Source of the DNA: an uncultured Pelagibacteraceae bacterium
GTDB taxonomy: Bacteria > Pseudomonadota > Alphaproteobacteria > Pelagibacterales > Pelagibacteraceae
DNA: 60,951 bases
Direction: 5' to 3'
Assembly (NCBI GenBank): GCA_902624635.1
Contig: CACNYD010000004.1
Span: 1 to 60,951, forward strand
Under the pieces are notes generated by a model, which did not search any database, was not told the DNA's origin, and saw only the letters and a program-made list of their open reading frames with translations. The first letter of the stretch is position 1; every line of letters begins with the position of its first letter. Both the position numbers and the translations under genes were made by a program. Below are positions 60,186 through 60,951 of the stretch, one piece after another.

Positions 60186-60857
60186 ATGAATGATTTAACT
60201 TTAGTAATACCAGCAAAAAATGAGGCTGAGTCTCTTCCAAAAGTCTTAAATGAATTGCAGAAATTTAATTATAATATTTCTGTTGTCTTACATAAAACTG
60301 ACCATCAAACAATTAAATCAATAGAAAATTATAATGTAAAATTAGTTTTTCAAGAAAATTTTGGTTATGGTGATGCCTTAATACTCGGTATGAATACTTG
60401 TGAAAGTAAGTATTTCTGTATTTTTAATGCAGATGGATCTTTCAATCCTAATGAACTTGAAATGATGATAAAAAAAATTGAGTCTGAAAAGTTAGACTTT
60501 GTTTTTGCATCTAGATATCAGAAAAATTCTGGAAGTGATGATGATACATTCGTAACTTTAGTTGGCAATTATTTTTTTACTTTACTTGGAAAAGTTTTCT
60601 TCAATTTAAATATATCAGATATTTTATACACATATGTTTTAGGGAGGACTGAATCTGTTAAAAATTTGAATTTAAATAGAAAAGATTTTACTTTGTGTGT
60701 AGAACTTCCAATCAAAGCATCTAGAAAAGGTATGAAAATAGGCTCAATAAACTCATTCGAAAGAGCAAGAATTGCAGGGAAAAAAAAGGTAAATGCTTTG
60801 AGAGATGGATCTCTTATACTTTTTTATTTGATAAAAATTTTTTTTAAAAGAAATTAA
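60186..60857 (+). CDS. Family 2 glycosyltransferase (dolichol-phosphate-mannose-synthase-like)
   Basis: 223 residues. N-terminal TLVIPAKNEAESLPKVL, the ENFGYGDALILGM segment and the metal/nucleotide site FNADGSF mark a GT-A fold of the GT2 family. The short length and GYGDAL resemble DPM1-like enzymes that charge a lipid carrier, but the usual membrane tail is reduced to a hydrophobic C-terminus. Donor and acceptor are unknown. Paired with the ligase-like gene. Confidence 0.88.
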   Translation: MNDLTLVIPAKNEAESLPKVLNELQKFNYNISVVLHKTDHQTIKSIENYNVKLVFQENFGYGDALILGMNTCESKYFCIFNADGSFNPNELEMMIKKIESEKLDFVFASRYQKNSGSDDDTFVTLVGNYFFTLLGKVFFNLNISDILYTYVLGRTESVKNLNLNRKDFTLCVELPIKASRKGMKIGSINSFERARIAGKKKVNALRDGSLILFYLIKIFFKRN

Positions 60858-60895
60858 AAGATTATTTAAATATACTAATCATCAAGAAAAAAATA

Positions 60896-60951
60896 TTGAA
60901 CAAAATTAAAATATTTATATTTTTGTGTGTGAAAAGTTTACTACTTAGATT
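60896..60951 (+). other. Possible start of a further gene, cut by the window edge
   Basis: After the GT2 gene the remaining 94 bases hold no complete gene. A TTG at 60896 opens a frame to the edge encoding a basic then hydrophobic stretch (LNKIKIFIFLCVKSLLLR). It could be the N-terminus of a membrane or exported protein, but too little is visible. Confidence 0.2.

Overview
The window is about 61 kb of compact, AT-rich (roughly 70% A+T) alphaproteobacterial chromosome. Gene content and order point to a SAR11 (Pelagibacterales) marine bacterium: a proteorhodopsin gene next to a 2Fe-2S ferredoxin and a ferredoxin-NADP reductase, intergenic gaps of a few bases, convergent genes that share their stop codons, an alphaproteobacterial tolQRAB-pal-ybgF-tilS-ftsH-folP-glmM block, proton-translocating transhydrogenase genes behind a small cytochrome oxidase subunit gene, and a 5S rRNA gene with no 16S or 23S gene near it. 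No insertion sequence, prophage, CRISPR array or restriction system was seen. No gene-free stretch reaches 300 bases; the longest is the 210-base divergent promoter region at 2161-2370.

Layout. 1-2160 (minus strand): proteorhodopsin, then ferredoxin and FNR behind a hairpin terminator. 2371-8805: propionyl-CoA synthetase-type ligase, SMR transporter, dihydroorotase-type hydrolase, YgfZ, tRNA-Leu(GAG), nadA and nadC. 8815-15231 (minus): pyruvate phosphate dikinase, glycyl-tRNA synthetase beta and alpha, S49 peptidase. 15345-25596: isoprenoid genes (ispB; xseB-ispA-dxs), pdxH, aroC, tsaC/sua5, a two-gene ABC exporter, tRNA-Arg(TCG), rluD and rpoH. 25593-41319 (minus): one long run from a coiled-coil gene, zapA, 5-FTHF cyclo-ligase, ymdB, yebC and an atypical ruvC through tolQRAB-pal-ybgF-tilS-ftsH-folP-glmM-thiD-purA. 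41373-49568 (plus): tkt-gap-pgk-fba-thiE-efp-suhB-rpmE-trcR-rpsU, ending in the initiator tRNA. 49572-54308 (minus): 5S rRNA, a sugar epimerase, rpmJ, the cytochrome oxidase subunit IV-type gene, pntAA-pntAB-pntB and a transaldolase. 54361-60951: a surface-polysaccharide island (fcl, gmd, FkbM methyltransferase, a large membrane protein, an O-antigen ligase/polymerase-like protein and a GT2 glycosyltransferase). From memory, the 5S rRNA flank is the position of the SAR11 hypervariable region HVR2, so this is probably its edge.

How it fits together. Proteorhodopsin and the transhydrogenase link light or proton-motive force to NADPH supply. Ppdk, gap, pgk, class I aldolase, transketolase and transaldolase form a set suited to gluconeogenesis and pentose interconversion. 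thiD and thiE are present without thiC, as expected for an organism that imports a pyrimidine precursor of thiamin. The Tol-Pal, FtsH and GlmM block is envelope housekeeping. The points most worth following are the orphan 5S gene wired into a polysaccharide and transhydrogenase gene chain, a probable ATT start for rpsU, an initiator tRNA with a variant 3GC stem, a phage-type ruvC standing where ruvCAB-ybgC usually sits, and two conserved genes (rpmJ and the oxidase subunit) short enough to be missed by ordinary gene calling.
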